DNA from: Lachnospiraceae bacterium UBA3762
GTDB taxonomy: Bacteria; Bacillota; Clostridia; Lachnospirales; Lachnospiraceae
Assembly: GCA_002371615.1 (NCBI GenBank)
Contig: DFGA01000042.1
Span: forward strand, 1 to 64,000
Reading direction: 5' to 3'
DNA: 64,000 nt
The translations under genes were made by a program, and so were the position numbers. Below the pieces are notes generated by a model. The model saw nothing but the letters and a program-made list of their open reading frames with translations. It searched no databases and was not told the origin of the DNA. This document shows positions 33,252 through 41,899 of the stretch, piece after piece (position 1 is the stretch's first letter; every line of letters starts with the position of its first letter).

Positions 33252-33297
33252 ATTCTATCATTCTGATATTGACATCCCTGATAGAATGATATATCAT
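33252..33297 (+). promoter_or_regulatory. Promoter and inverted-repeat operator of the symporter gene
   Basis: TTGACA (33269-33274), 17-base spacer, TATCAT (33292-33297). A perfect inverted repeat ATTCTATCA (33252-33260) and TGATAGAAT (33279-33287) straddles the -35, with one arm upstream of it and one in the spacer. A further imperfect hairpin (CTTTAGTGCGTT/AACGCGTCAAAG, 33300-33330) lies in the leader. This suggests control by a dimeric regulator. Confidence 0.5.
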
Positions 33298-33354
33298 TGC
33301 TTTAGTGCGTTGCGCTTTAACGCGTCAAAGTATTAAATAAGGAAGGAATATATC

Positions 33355-34881
33355 ATGTTAATCAAAATCACACTGCTGATCCTGTTTTTTGCCGTTATGA
33401 TCTTTATCGGATTTGCATCGAAGAAGAGTGCAAAAGATGTTAACGGTTTTGTTCTGGGAGGTCGTAACGTAGGCCCGTGGCTTACCGCGTTTGCATATGG
33501 CACATCTTACTTTTCATCCGTTGTGTTCGTAGGCTACGCCGGACAGTTTGGCTGGAAATACGGACTGGCATCCACATGGATCGGAATAGGTAATGCGGTT
33601 ATCGGCTCTCTTATGGCTTGGGTGGTTCTCGGGAGACGTACGAGGGTTATGACCAACCATCTTGACTCGGCGACTATGCCTGAATTCTTCTCCAAGAGAT
33701 TTGAAAGTCACTCGCTTAAGATCGCGTCATCCGTGATAATCTTTATATTCCTGATTCCATATACAGCTTCCATTTATAATGGTCTGTCAAGACTGTTTTC
33801 AATGGCTTTTTCCATTCCATATGAAGTTTGTATAACGGTTATGGCGCTGCTTACCGCAGTGTATGTAATTGTCGGCGGATATGTGGCAACTGCGTGGAAT
33901 GATTTTGTGCAGGGGCTGATAATGCTGATAGGTATTGTTCTTGTTATAGCTGCCGTACTTAACGGTAAGGGCGGATTTATGAGCGCAGTTATGGCTTTAT
34001 CGCAGATTGAAAGCGATGTTCCACAGACAATGGGACAGCCCGGTGCCTTTGCATCCTTCTTCGGTACCGACCCTGCCGGGCTTGTAGGTGTTGTTATCCT
34101 TACATCCCTCGGAACATGGGGGCTGCCTCAGATGGTTCACAAGTTTTATGCGATAAAGGATGAGAGAAGCGTTAAAACAGGAACCGTTATCTCGACATTG
34201 TTCGCTATTGTCGTTGCCGGCGGTACATATTTCCTCGGAAGTTTTGCAAGACTGTTTGACGATCCTTCGCTTTACAAAGAAGACGGAAGCATGATGTTTG
34301 ATGCGGTTATGCCTCACATGCTCTCGACCCTTCCTGATATTCTGATAGGCGTTACGGTTGTGCTTGTCCTGTCGGCATCAATGTCAACACTTTCATCGCT
34401 TGTACTTACTTCAAGTTCAACACTTACTCTTGATTTTATTAAGGACCTGTTTGTGAAGGATATGACGGAGAAAAAACAGGTGCTGACGATGCGTGTGTTC
34501 ATCGGAGTGTTTATTGTGATCTCTGTTTTGATCGCACTCAAACCTCCCACATTTATTGCACAACTCATGGGTATTTCGTGGGGTGCCCTTGCAGGCGCAT
34601 TCCTCGGACCTTTCGTATATGCGCTGTATGATAAGAAGACATCGAAAATCGCAGTATGGGCAAGCTTCATCGCCGGCGTGGGTATCACCGTGCTGAATAT
34701 GTTCATGAACTTCTTCTCGTCCCCTATAGTTGCCGGCGCAGCTGCAATGATAGTATCCCTCATCATCGTGCCTGTTGTGAGCCGTATAACACCGCAGCTT
34801 TCCGATGCATCGAAGGACGCGATTTTCTCCTGCTATACCCAGACTGTTGTTGTATCGAAGAAGAATTCGCTGGAAGAGTAA
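33355..34881 (+). CDS. Sodium:solute symporter family protein
   Basis: 508 residues, about 13 membrane helices. GFVLGGRNVGPWLTAFAYGTSYFSS is the family's TM1-TM2 region, and VVLVLSASMSTLSSLVLTSSSTLTLDF contains the conserved Ser/Thr near TM8 that binds sodium. The closest subgroups are proline, pantothenate or mono-carboxylate importers; the substrate cannot be told. GGAAGGAATATATC is the ribosome site. The promoter carries an inverted repeat, so expression is probably regulated by its substrate or by nutrition. Confidence 0.9.
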   Translation: MLIKITLLILFFAVMIFIGFASKKSAKDVNGFVLGGRNVGPWLTAFAYGTSYFSSVVFVGYAGQFGWKYGLASTWIGIGNAVIGSLMAWVVLGRRTRVMTNHLDSATMPEFFSKRFESHSLKIASSVIIFIFLIPYTASIYNGLSRLFSMAFSIPYEVCITVMALLTAVYVIVGGYVATAWNDFVQGLIMLIGIVLVIAAVLNGKGGFMSAVMALSQIESDVPQTMGQPGAFASFFGTDPAGLVGVVILTSLGTWGLPQMVHKFYAIKDERSVKTGTVISTLFAIVVAGGTYFLGSFARLFDDPSLYKEDGSMMFDAVMPHMLSTLPDILIGVTVVLVLSASMSTLSSLVLTSSSTLTLDFIKDLFVKDMTEKKQVLTMRVFIGVFIVISVLIALKPPTFIAQLMGISWGALAGAFLGPFVYALYDKKTSKIAVWASFIAGVGITVLNMFMNFFSSPIVAGAAAMIVSLIIVPVVSRITPQLSDASKDAIFSCYTQTVVVSKKNSLEE

Positions 34882-35118
34882 TTATGATGGATAAGCTTTT
34901 GCGTTGGAGGTAAGCCCGAGAAGATAGTCGGTTGAGCAATTGTAGAATTTGGCGAGTTTTATAAGGACCTCGGTAGGAATATCGCGACGTCCGTTCTCAT
35001 AATAAGAATATGCAACCTGGGAGCATTTAAGGATCTTTGCAACATCAGCCTGTGTTAGATCATGATCTCCTCTCAGGTTTCTTATGTTTTTGTAGGGAAC
35101 CGATATTGCTGACATCAT
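34882..35118 (-). CDS. XRE-family transcriptional regulator
   Basis: About 78 residues from ATG 35118 (AGGTG ahead); a GTG at 35124 is also possible. The helix-turn-helix is KNIRNLRGDHDLTQADVAKILKC followed by SQVAYSYYENGRRDIPTEVLIKLAKFYNCSTDYLLGL, the standard Cro/CI type. No second domain exists, so it probably dimerises through the HTH. The divergent intergenic region holds a CAATTTGTT/AACAAATTG inverted repeat that is the likely operator. The 3' end abuts the symporter gene tail-to-tail. Confidence 0.85.
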   Translation of the reverse strand: MMSAISVPYKNIRNLRGDHDLTQADVAKILKCSQVAYSYYENGRRDIPTEVLIKLAKFYNCSTDYLLGLTSNAKAYPS

Positions 35119-35145
35119 TTTCACCTAATGCAAGTATAGATAAAA

Positions 35146-35186
35146 CAATTTGTTATATTGACTTATAAAACAAATTGCTTTAATAT
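35146..35186 (+). promoter_or_regulatory. Divergent operator and promoter between XRE gene and exported protein gene
   Basis: A perfect inverted repeat CAATTTGTT (35146-35154) and AACAAATTG (35169-35177) has its centres 23 bases apart. TTGACT (35158-35163), 17 bases and TAATAT (35181-35186) form a rightward promoter whose spacer contains the second arm. A regulator bound here would repress the rightward gene and probably itself. Confidence 0.55.
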
Positions 35187-35250
35187 TGTTGTGCGTCGGA
35201 TTTATAAGGCTATTCCTAAATAAGCGAAGGAATATTAGGGGGAAAGAACA

Positions 35251-36036
35251 ATGAATGAGAAAAAAGAGAAAATCTTACGTGCATTTTTAATGGGTTTTGC
35301 AATGCTGGGTCTTGTTGGACTCGGAGTAGCGGGATCTGCTTTTGAAGGCACAAAATTAGCTGTAGGTGATTTAACTTACACTGTAAATGCTAGAGAGTAT
35401 GGTACTCAGCCGTCCCAAGAAACAAGCGAGTCCGAAGAGGAAGAGCGTGAGACCGAAAGTGAAGTAGAGGCAGCTCAGAAAAGATGGGAGAATTCAACTG
35501 AAGGACAGGCTGCAAGGAATACGAATCTGTCTGGATTAAGCATTGGTACTTCGAATTATACTGGTGGAGGAACAGTAGGTGGAGGAGTTACCAGTATTAT
35601 AAACCAGACACCTATTGTTCAGCAGGTGACTAATACGGGAGCGGATGTTCATAACGGAGAATTACCATACACCAGAACTTCTAAGGAGATAGGCCCCTTG
35701 GCTCAGGCCGCAATGAATAATGCTGCTGTATCGCAGGGATTTATTCCGGGCGGGATGTTTGATCTGGAAATTGGTAAATTTTCGACAGCCGGTGGATTTA
35801 AACCTTGTGATAAGTTAAACGGAGCAACAAGTTTTGACATTTATATTAATCAGTTGCAGGGCTATAAACCAGGTGTTATGGCACTCCTTCCTGACGGATC
35901 AACCAGACTGTTAAATGAGAATGAGTTTGATACGTCGTATTCAAGCCATACTTTTGGAAATAATACCAATATTTATGTGATTCGTACAACAATTCCAAAG
36001 GCTGTTTACATGACGGTATATATTCCGGAAAACTAA
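35251..36036 (+). CDS. Exported protein of unknown function
   Basis: 261 residues. A membrane-spanning signal (about 9-32, AFLMGFAMLGLVGLGVAGSAF) is followed by a Glu/Ser-rich stretch with EESEEEERETESEVEA-like composition, a Gly/Thr-rich linker and a predicted beta domain (DLEIGKFSTAGGFKPC to the end). It has no recognisable catalytic motif and no anchor motif. It is the only gene on its transcript, under a promoter that carries the XRE operator, and it ends at a strong terminator. It could be a surface or secreted effector whose expression is switched by the XRE protein. Confidence 0.5.
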   Translation: MNEKKEKILRAFLMGFAMLGLVGLGVAGSAFEGTKLAVGDLTYTVNAREYGTQPSQETSESEEEERETESEVEAAQKRWENSTEGQAARNTNLSGLSIGTSNYTGGGTVGGGVTSIINQTPIVQQVTNTGADVHNGELPYTRTSKEIGPLAQAAMNNAAVSQGFIPGGMFDLEIGKFSTAGGFKPCDKLNGATSFDIYINQLQGYKPGVMALLPDGSTRLLNENEFDTSYSSHTFGNNTNIYVIRTTIPKAVYMTVYIPEN

Positions 36037-36050
36037 TCTGTTGAAAGTGT

Positions 36051-36080
36051 ACCGCCCCGATTGATTCGGGGCGGTTTTTG
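36051..36080 (+). terminator. Intrinsic terminator after the exported protein gene
   Basis: ACCGCCCCGA (36051-36060), loop TTGAT, TCGGGGCGGT (36066-36075) and a T tract. Confidence 0.9.
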
Positions 36081-36120
36081 TTTATTTTTTTGATTTTAGG
36101 AACATGGGTATTAATAAGAT

Positions 36121-37788
36121 ATGGACAAACGAATAAAGGCTTTATTTTTCCTGTTGGTTTTTCTTGTTCCAATGCTATATGTCCTGGCAAATATCGGACG
36201 GACCTCGGGGCTGTTTTTTCCGCCGGATGAATTCGGATACTGGGAAAATGCTGCAAGTATCGTGGGATTTGATTGGAGGGATGCCTGCTTTGGGCAGTCG
36301 TATTATGCGAAAGGGTATAGTATATTGCTTGTTCCGTTGCTTCAAGTTCTGAATAATCCCACGGATAGTTATAAAGGGGCACTGGTTTTAAATGCTTTTT
36401 TATTTTCGGCTCAGGGATTGTTTATGTTCAAAATCACTGAGGAAGCATTTGATGGTTATCCAATATATGATAAGTGCATTATTGCTTTTTTGTGTACATT
36501 CTATCCGGCTCACTTTGTCTATATTAGTTATACAATAGCGGAAACGTTATTATATCTGTTGGTTACTGTGATTTTTTATACGTTATTCAGGTATGAAAAG
36601 ACAGGTATGGCAAAGTATGCCGTCTTAACATTTGCCTTTTGTGTTGTGATGCTGCTTACGCATTTTAGGACTATAGGCATATTTGTTATTGTTACCGGAA
36701 TGATTTTTGCCATGAAGCATTCCAGGAATAACCGGGTTGATATAAAGTCTTTGACCTGTATTATCACGGTTTTGGTATTCATAATGACTATTGTGGCGTT
36801 TGTCATTTCAGTTTCCGGCGTAAGGAGCGGATTTGATTATATAGATGATAATCTGGACAGATTAGCCGGTATTGTGTCTTTTCAAGGTATTATCGCTCTC
36901 TTAATGGGCGTGATCGGAAAACTCTATTATCTGGCTGTATCCACATTTGGATTATTATTCTTCTACGCAAAGGGAGTATGGCGGCGTAGGAAGGAATCTG
37001 TTGCGGAAGTAACATTCCTTATAGCATTAATTATCAGTATCGGAATCTCAGCGGTGTTTTTTGCGGGAGGAAAGGGAATAGATTATCTTGTATACGGAAG
37101 GTATACGGAGATCTTTGTGCCGGTAATATTATGCAGGGGTTTACATGAACTGATTGAAGAAGGACAAGACCGGATAAAATTTGGAGTAACATGCACCGTA
37201 ATACTTGTATCTGAGGCCGTAATGTTGTTCGTGTTTGCAATAGGAAGCGGAATCAATTCGTATATGAAGGATTTTATAGTAGGTATATCGTGGATGTTTG
37301 GAAGGAGTATGCCAACACTTAACAGATTCTTTGCGCTTCCGGCAGCAGTTTGTATCCTGGCGATTTGGACGTTCATATACATGCTTCGTGTGATTCCAAA
37401 AGCAAAAGCGGAAAGAATTCTTTCTAGTGCTGTTTTGGCCATGTTTCTGTTTATCGGTATTTTTATGTCGAGAATCTGTGTATATGATTACCATGATATG
37501 GACAATTCGGATGAGATACTGTTTGAACGAGCTAATGAAAAATATGACAACGGCAGTAAAATAGTATTTTTGAGATCTCCATGGTCAAACTATGTCGGGC
37601 ATCTGCAGTTTTATATGTATGACAGAAAGCTTAATTATATTGAAGGACTTGATCCACCTGCCTATACAACGGAATCAGATGCTGTTATAATTACTTATCC
37701 CAATTATGAGGATCCCGAACAGCTTTCCCAAAGGTATGATTCGGTTCAAAAATCAGCACATTTCATTATGTATTTCAATGAGCATTGA
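36121..37788 (+). CDS. GT-C-like polytopic membrane protein
   Basis: 555 residues with about ten to eleven membrane helices and a short C-terminal soluble part. The first loop holds PPDEFGYWENA, an acidic motif at the position where GT-C glycosyltransferases (GT39/ArnT type) carry their catalytic Asp/Glu. FSAQGLFMFKITEEAF and YIAETLLYLL-type helices follow. It probably uses a polyprenyl-phosphate sugar to glycosylate an envelope molecule, but the match is only in architecture. The ATG at 36121 has no clear ribosome site. It has lower GC than its neighbours, in keeping with accessory DNA. Confidence 0.6.
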   Translation: MDKRIKALFFLLVFLVPMLYVLANIGRTSGLFFPPDEFGYWENAASIVGFDWRDACFGQSYYAKGYSILLVPLLQVLNNPTDSYKGALVLNAFLFSAQGLFMFKITEEAFDGYPIYDKCIIAFLCTFYPAHFVYISYTIAETLLYLLVTVIFYTLFRYEKTGMAKYAVLTFAFCVVMLLTHFRTIGIFVIVTGMIFAMKHSRNNRVDIKSLTCIITVLVFIMTIVAFVISVSGVRSGFDYIDDNLDRLAGIVSFQGIIALLMGVIGKLYYLAVSTFGLLFFYAKGVWRRRKESVAEVTFLIALIISIGISAVFFAGGKGIDYLVYGRYTEIFVPVILCRGLHELIEEGQDRIKFGVTCTVILVSEAVMLFVFAIGSGINSYMKDFIVGISWMFGRSMPTLNRFFALPAAVCILAIWTFIYMLRVIPKAKAERILSSAVLAMFLFIGIFMSRICVYDYHDMDNSDEILFERANEKYDNGSKIVFLRSPWSNYVGHLQFYMYDRKLNYIEGLDPPAYTTESDAVIITYPNYEDPEQLSQRYDSVQKSAHFIMYFNEH

Positions 37789-37806
37789 GTGTAGGATGTT
37801 AAGCAA

Positions 37807-38445
37807 GTGGAAATAATCAAATTCGGACGGGAGGGTTCCTTGAATAATCTGATCCAGCCTGTCGACGATCATGACCTGTCTTACATTGAAAAGGAGGCAG
37901 ATCTTATAAAGGAGGCTGCAGGAGATGACTGGTGCTTTACCGCGGTAAAGGTCGATAACTGGAATGATGACCTGTCGCCGTGGAGCGCACCTGCCGTTTT
38001 CGGAAACGATGATTTCGGAGGACATGCCGGGGATACTCTGCAGGAGATTTTAAAGCTTACCGGAGACGCGAAGAAAACATACTATATCGGCGGGTACTCC
38101 CTTGCCGGGCTATTCTCGCTCTGGGCGGCATATAATGCAGATGTATTTGCCGGAGTCGCGGCGGCATCCCCGTCTGTTTGGTTTCCGGGATTTACGGGAT
38201 ATATGGAGTCTAATGAGATCCGGTGCCAAAGCGTATATCTGAGCCTCGGTGACAAAGAGGAGAAGACGAAAAATCAAGTGATGAGCACTGTCGGTGACTG
38301 CATAAGAAGTGCATATGAACTGCTATCCAAAGAAGGCATTGATTGCATTCTCGAATGGAACAGCGGCAATCATTTCAAAGATGCCGATGTACGGACGGCA
38401 AAAGCGTTTGCCTGGATATTGTCTCATTCGTTAAACCGCAGATAG
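37807..38445 (+). CDS. Alpha/beta hydrolase (esterase-like)
   Basis: 212 residues from GTG 37807. The nucleophile elbow is GGYSLAGLFSLW (Ser about 98); SPSVWFPGF and YLSLGDKEEKT follow, and the His is in SGNHFKDADVR near the C-terminus. This matches the esterase D / YieL-like group of the fold. It lies 18 bases after the GT-C-like gene and may be cotranscribed. The substrate is unknown; a cytoplasmic acyl-ester hydrolase is likely. Its 3' end overlaps the lysozyme-domain gene on the other strand by 22 bases. Confidence 0.75.
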   Translation: MEIIKFGREGSLNNLIQPVDDHDLSYIEKEADLIKEAAGDDWCFTAVKVDNWNDDLSPWSAPAVFGNDDFGGHAGDTLQEILKLTGDAKKTYYIGGYSLAGLFSLWAAYNADVFAGVAAASPSVWFPGFTGYMESNEIRCQSVYLSLGDKEEKTKNQVMSTVGDCIRSAYELLSKEGIDCILEWNSGNHFKDADVRTAKAFAWILSHSLNRR

Positions 38446-39086
38446 TAGTTCATCGCTTTATTGACCCGCTTGGACAATCCTTGATAATACTCTCCGTAGA
38501 ACTCCGGGTAGAGCGACCCCATGTATCGGTCAGCCTTCTTCCCGGAGTCCGTAATACACCTCTCAAATCCTGCGGCAAATTCAACGGCAGCCGCATATGA
38601 GTTATCTGTTTCCTTGAGAAAATCATCCAGCCGGCATGCTATCGGATCTCCGCCGGACAGTTCATATATGGCAAATTCAAGCTGGGCCTCGATCGAGTTC
38701 CAGTTTCTCTTATTGTCACGGCAGAAATCCTTGAACTTTTGCTGCCGATCTCCGTCATCGGTCCATTGGAACAGCCCAAGAGCTCCGCTTGCTTCGTTAA
38801 GAGCGGCTGTATCATAATCGGGGGATTCTACTGCGATATTTCCCATAATCCCGCATGCACCGGCGGGAGAGTAACCCTCCGCAAGAAGAATGTCGTAGAT
38901 GATCTTCTCCTTCTCATCGAGAGGAATATCATCCGGAGCATCAATTGTCAGTGTTACGATACGTGGCTCTTTTACCTCATTATTTGCCCGTACTTTGCGA
39001 ATAATAAGGATGATCGCAACAATGACCGTGATAGTCAATACTGCCGATATTCCGATGTAAAGTAGAAGTCTTCGATTTCTTAACAT
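38424..39086 (-). CDS. Membrane-anchored protein with phage-tail-type lysozyme domain
   Basis: From ATG 39086, 220 residues; the frame extends upstream but overlaps the toxin-like gene. One membrane helix lies at about 8-28. The domain at about 60-205 matches the phage tail lysozyme type: EKIIYDILLAEGYSPAGACGIMGNIAVES, then ALGLFQWTDDGDRQQKF with the expected Glu and aromatic residues. It should cut peptidoglycan glycan strands. Its start lies one base after the stop of the gene at 39088, so it is translationally linked to the toxin-antitoxin-like pair. No other phage gene is nearby. Confidence 0.72.
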   Translation of the reverse strand: MLRNRRLLLYIGISAVLTITVIVAIILIIRKVRANNEVKEPRIVTLTIDAPDDIPLDEKEKIIYDILLAEGYSPAGACGIMGNIAVESPDYDTAALNEASGALGLFQWTDDGDRQQKFKDFCRDNKRNWNSIEAQLEFAIYELSGGDPIACRLDDFLKETDNSYAAAVEFAAGFERCITDSGKKADRYMGSLYPEFYGEYYQGLSKRVNKAMNYYLRFNE

Positions 39087-39087
39087 A

Positions 39088-39468
39088 TCAATTAATCGGC
39101 CGGGGTGTGAGTATTTCGGCACATCTTGCCAGATGCACTCTCTGGGATTTGGAGAGGATAGCACGATCGGTACTTCCGTGTATCTCTGAATGGTATTGAT
39201 TGGAGCGCGAAGGTTTGTACAGGACTATTGCATTGGTATCAATGCAATTTTTGACGTAAACGGATATAATGTGCCCCATAAATCGGGAACGCATAACTGA
39301 GATAACTTCTTCATCAGATCGATAATCTCCCCTGTCTACAGATAGTCCCTTCGGATCCGCAAAAGCGGCAGATGATACAGTACCGTCGATCTTCCAGAAT
39401 ATATCGGCCACTTCCGAAGGATATACAACTCTATACAGTTTCTCGGTATTCTTAAATGTGTTATCCAT
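39088..39468 (-). CDS. Putative toxin of an antitoxin-linked pair, unknown family
   Basis: 126 residues from ATG 39468. EKLYRVVYPSEVADIFWKIDG, SSAAFADPKGLSVDRGDYRS, VLYKPSRSNQYHSEIHGS and ILSKSQRVHLAR are its striking motifs. An N-terminal YR, a central SSAAF and a late SEIH recall the spaced Arg/Ser/Glu of ADP-ribosyltransferase or RES-type toxins, but this is a pattern guess. Its start overlaps the antitoxin-like gene by eight bases, a layout typical of type II toxin-antitoxin operons. It is soluble and has no export signal. Confidence 0.55.
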   Translation of the reverse strand: MDNTFKNTEKLYRVVYPSEVADIFWKIDGTVSSAAFADPKGLSVDRGDYRSDEEVISVMRSRFMGHIISVYVKNCIDTNAIVLYKPSRSNQYHSEIHGSTDRAILSKSQRVHLARCAEILTPRPIN

Positions 39469-40024
39469 AAAAATCCAGGACCTTATCATTAATTGCATCT
39501 GCTGATGCGGGAATATATCCATATTCTTCTTCGCCGTTAAACTTTACCGTAAAAACCTCCGCTTCCGGTGATTCGTCTGCTATTTCGATCTCCATATGGT
39601 CATGTCTTGAATTATCATATTCCAACTGGATAGTACCCATTGCTGTCGGAAATATTTCGGGCTGGATATCAAGTTCAGCGATAAGCGTGCCTACACTGTC
39701 AATAAGTTTGGCAGAAAATGCGGGGGCTCCGTTACCGTTCCAGTTAGCTCCAAATGATCTGATAGCAGATAGCTTATCCGCATTATGAGATCTCAGACTG
39801 CTTCCGCGCTCATTTATGAGTCGCTTTTTCCTGTCCCGTAGTTCACTTAATGCCTGAGCATAGTCATTCAGTCTGCCGGCCTGTGTAAGCCTGTTATATT
39901 CGTCTTCGGAGATGATCACCACATTATGATCCTGCTTCCTTGGTACTATAACAGTTTCACCCTCATAGGCTATATCGAAATATTTCCTGATATTGGATCG
40001 AAGATCCATTTGCTTTACTATCAT
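39461..40024 (-). CDS. Phd-type antitoxin with C-terminal accessory domain
   Basis: 187 residues. Residues 1-50 have the Phd/YefM plan (MIVKQMDLRSNIRKYFDIAY, then VIVPRKQDHNVVIISEDEYN). Residues about 85-187 add a separate domain (FGANWNGNGAPAFSAKLIDSVG, IQLEYDNSRHDHMEIEIADES), known to me as an NWxGxGA-type module found next to toxin-like genes. It is longer than a plain Phd protein and may both bind DNA and neutralise the downstream product. Three GTAC sites at 12-base spacing lie in front of it. Confidence 0.65.
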   Translation of the reverse strand: MIVKQMDLRSNIRKYFDIAYEGETVIVPRKQDHNVVIISEDEYNRLTQAGRLNDYAQALSELRDRKKRLINERGSSLRSHNADKLSAIRSFGANWNGNGAPAFSAKLIDSVGTLIAELDIQPEIFPTAMGTIQLEYDNSRHDHMEIEIADESPEAEVFTVKFNGEEEYGYIPASADAINDKVLDFYG

Positions 40025-40038
40025 AACAGCCCTCGAAA

Positions 40039-40066
40039 GTACAAAAAATAGTACATAATAACGTAC
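40039..40066 (-). promoter_or_regulatory. Three GTAC operator sites at 12-base intervals
   Basis: GTAC occurs at 40039-40042, 40051-40054 and 40063-40066, exactly 12 bases apart, between the antitoxin start and a minus-strand TATAAT (40071-40076; -35 TTGCTT at 40094-40099). A repressor dimer array on one face of DNA would need about 10.5-base steps, so 12 is slightly off; the regularity is still notable. Confidence 0.5.
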
Positions 40067-40150
40067 TTAAATTATAAGCCATTTTAATGATTTAAGCAAG
40101 CGAATATTATGTTATAATACCCTTAATTTTATTTGTTGAAAGGATAGGTT

Positions 40151-41899
40151 ATGAGCGAATCAAAAAAAGTCATGATGCTGGGGAATGCGGCTATAGCCAG
40201 AGGTGCATACGAGGCCGGAGTCAAGGTTTCGGCAGCGTATCCGGGAACTCCCAGTACGGAGATCAGTGAAAATCTCGTCCAGTACAAGGACGACCTGTAT
40301 TGCGAATGGTCGCCGAACGAAAAAGTTGCGACGGAGGTTGCTATCGGTGCTTCGATGGCAGGCGTCAGAGCTATGTGTTCAATGAAGCATGTCGGCGTGA
40401 ATGTTGCGGCAGACCCTCTGTATACGGTTTCATATATCGGAGTATCAGGCGGTCTTGTTATGGTTGCCGCCGATGATCCGGGCATGTATTCGTCCCAGAA
40501 CGAGCAGGATACAAGAATGGTTGCAAGGGCAGCCCATGTGCCGGTACTTGAGCCTTCGGATTCGCAGGAAGCCAAGGATTTTATGAAAGAGGCTTTCGAG
40601 ATAAGCGAAAAATACGATACTCCGGTAATACTCAGAACTACAACAAGACTTGCACATTCACAGGGAATGGTTGAGTTGTGCGACCGCATAGATGTTCCGG
40701 ACAAGACATACGAGCGTGATATCGCAAAGCGTGTTATGATGCCCGCAATGGCCAAGAAGAGACATCTGATAGTTGAGGACCGTGAGGCAAGACTTGAAGC
40801 CGACTCCTGTGATTTTTCCATTAACAGGGTTGAGATGAGAGATACGAAGATAGGTGTTATCGCAAGCGGAATACCGTATCAGTATGTAAGGGAAGCATTA
40901 CCCGATGCAAGCGTACTTAAGCTTGGAATGGTCAATCCCCTTCCGAGAAAGCTGATAGAGGATTTTGCGAAGAAGGTCGACAGGCTGTATATTGTCGAGG
41001 AACTTGATCCACTTACGGAGCTTCAGGTAAGGTCATGGGGGATAGAATGCATCGGAAAAGAGATATTCACGGTTCAGGGCGAGTACAGCGCAAACATGAT
41101 CAGACAGGCTGTTCTTAATGAAGATCTGGCGCTAAAATCACCTGCCGAGATTCCGAACCGTCCGCCGATTTTATGCCCGGGCTGTCCTCACAGAAGCGTT
41201 TATACAGTCCTTAATAAGCTCAAACTTCATGCGGCAGGTGATATAGGCTGCTATACACTCGGTGCGGTAGCTCCGCTTTCCGTAATCGATACAACGGTCT
41301 GCATGGGCTCTTCGATATCGACTCTTCACGGAATGGAGAAGGCGAAAGGGAAGGATTACATCAAAAACTGGGTTGCAGTTATAGGCGATTCAACATTTAT
41401 GCATACGGGTGTTAACTCCCTTATGAACTCGTTCTATAATCAGAGTACCGGAACAGTTATGATACTCGATAATTCAACCACCGGTATGACAGGGCACCAG
41501 GATCATGCCGCAACCGGCAAGACTCTGCAGGGAGATATCGTTCCGGCAATAAGCATTTACAACCTTTGTAAATCGATAGGTATTAAGAATGTGACCGAAG
41601 TAGATGCGTTCGACATAGAGACTCTCGAAAAGGTTGTCAAAGAAGAAGTTGCGAAAGACGAACTCTCCGTTATCATTACCAAATCGCCCTGCGTTATGCT
41701 AAAGCAAAAACCGATAACTCACAAATGCGTATCGGATCCCGATAAGTGCAGGAAGTGCGGAATGTGCTTAAAGCCGGGCTGCCCTGCGATAACGAAACGG
41801 GACGACGGTACGATTGCGATAGATGATACGCTTTGCAATGGGTGTGATTTGTGTAAGAACCTGTGTAAGTTCGAGGCTATATCAGATAGGAGTTTATAA
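40151..41899 (+). CDS. iorA: Indolepyruvate:ferredoxin oxidoreductase, alpha subunit
   Basis: 582 residues. MMLGNAAIARGAYEAGVKVSAAYPGTPSTEI is the N-terminal pyrimidine-binding region; LCPGCPHRSVYTVL and GDIGCYTLGAV lead into the thiamine diphosphate domain, with the GDSTFMHTGVNSL binding motif. Two 4Fe-4S clusters lie at the end (CRKCGMCLKPGCP and CNGCDLCKNLCKF). With IorB it converts aryl-pyruvates such as indolepyruvate to aryl-acetyl-CoA and reduces ferredoxin. AAAGGATAGGTT is the ribosome site. Confidence 0.96.
   Translation: MSESKKVMMLGNAAIARGAYEAGVKVSAAYPGTPSTEISENLVQYKDDLYCEWSPNEKVATEVAIGASMAGVRAMCSMKHVGVNVAADPLYTVSYIGVSGGLVMVAADDPGMYSSQNEQDTRMVARAAHVPVLEPSDSQEAKDFMKEAFEISEKYDTPVILRTTTRLAHSQGMVELCDRIDVPDKTYERDIAKRVMMPAMAKKRHLIVEDREARLEADSCDFSINRVEMRDTKIGVIASGIPYQYVREALPDASVLKLGMVNPLPRKLIEDFAKKVDRLYIVEELDPLTELQVRSWGIECIGKEIFTVQGEYSANMIRQAVLNEDLALKSPAEIPNRPPILCPGCPHRSVYTVLNKLKLHAAGDIGCYTLGAVAPLSVIDTTVCMGSSISTLHGMEKAKGKDYIKNWVAVIGDSTFMHTGVNSLMNSFYNQSTGTVMILDNSTTGMTGHQDHAATGKTLQGDIVPAISIYNLCKSIGIKNVTEVDAFDIETLEKVVKEEVAKDELSVIITKSPCVMLKQKPITHKCVSDPDKCRKCGMCLKPGCPAITKRDDGTIAIDDTLCNGCDLCKNLCKFEAISDRSL

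Noticed and set aside
38424..40024. Lysozyme-domain gene as a prophage remnant
   Set aside because: No other phage gene is near, the protein has its own membrane helix, and the gene is tied to the toxin-like pair.
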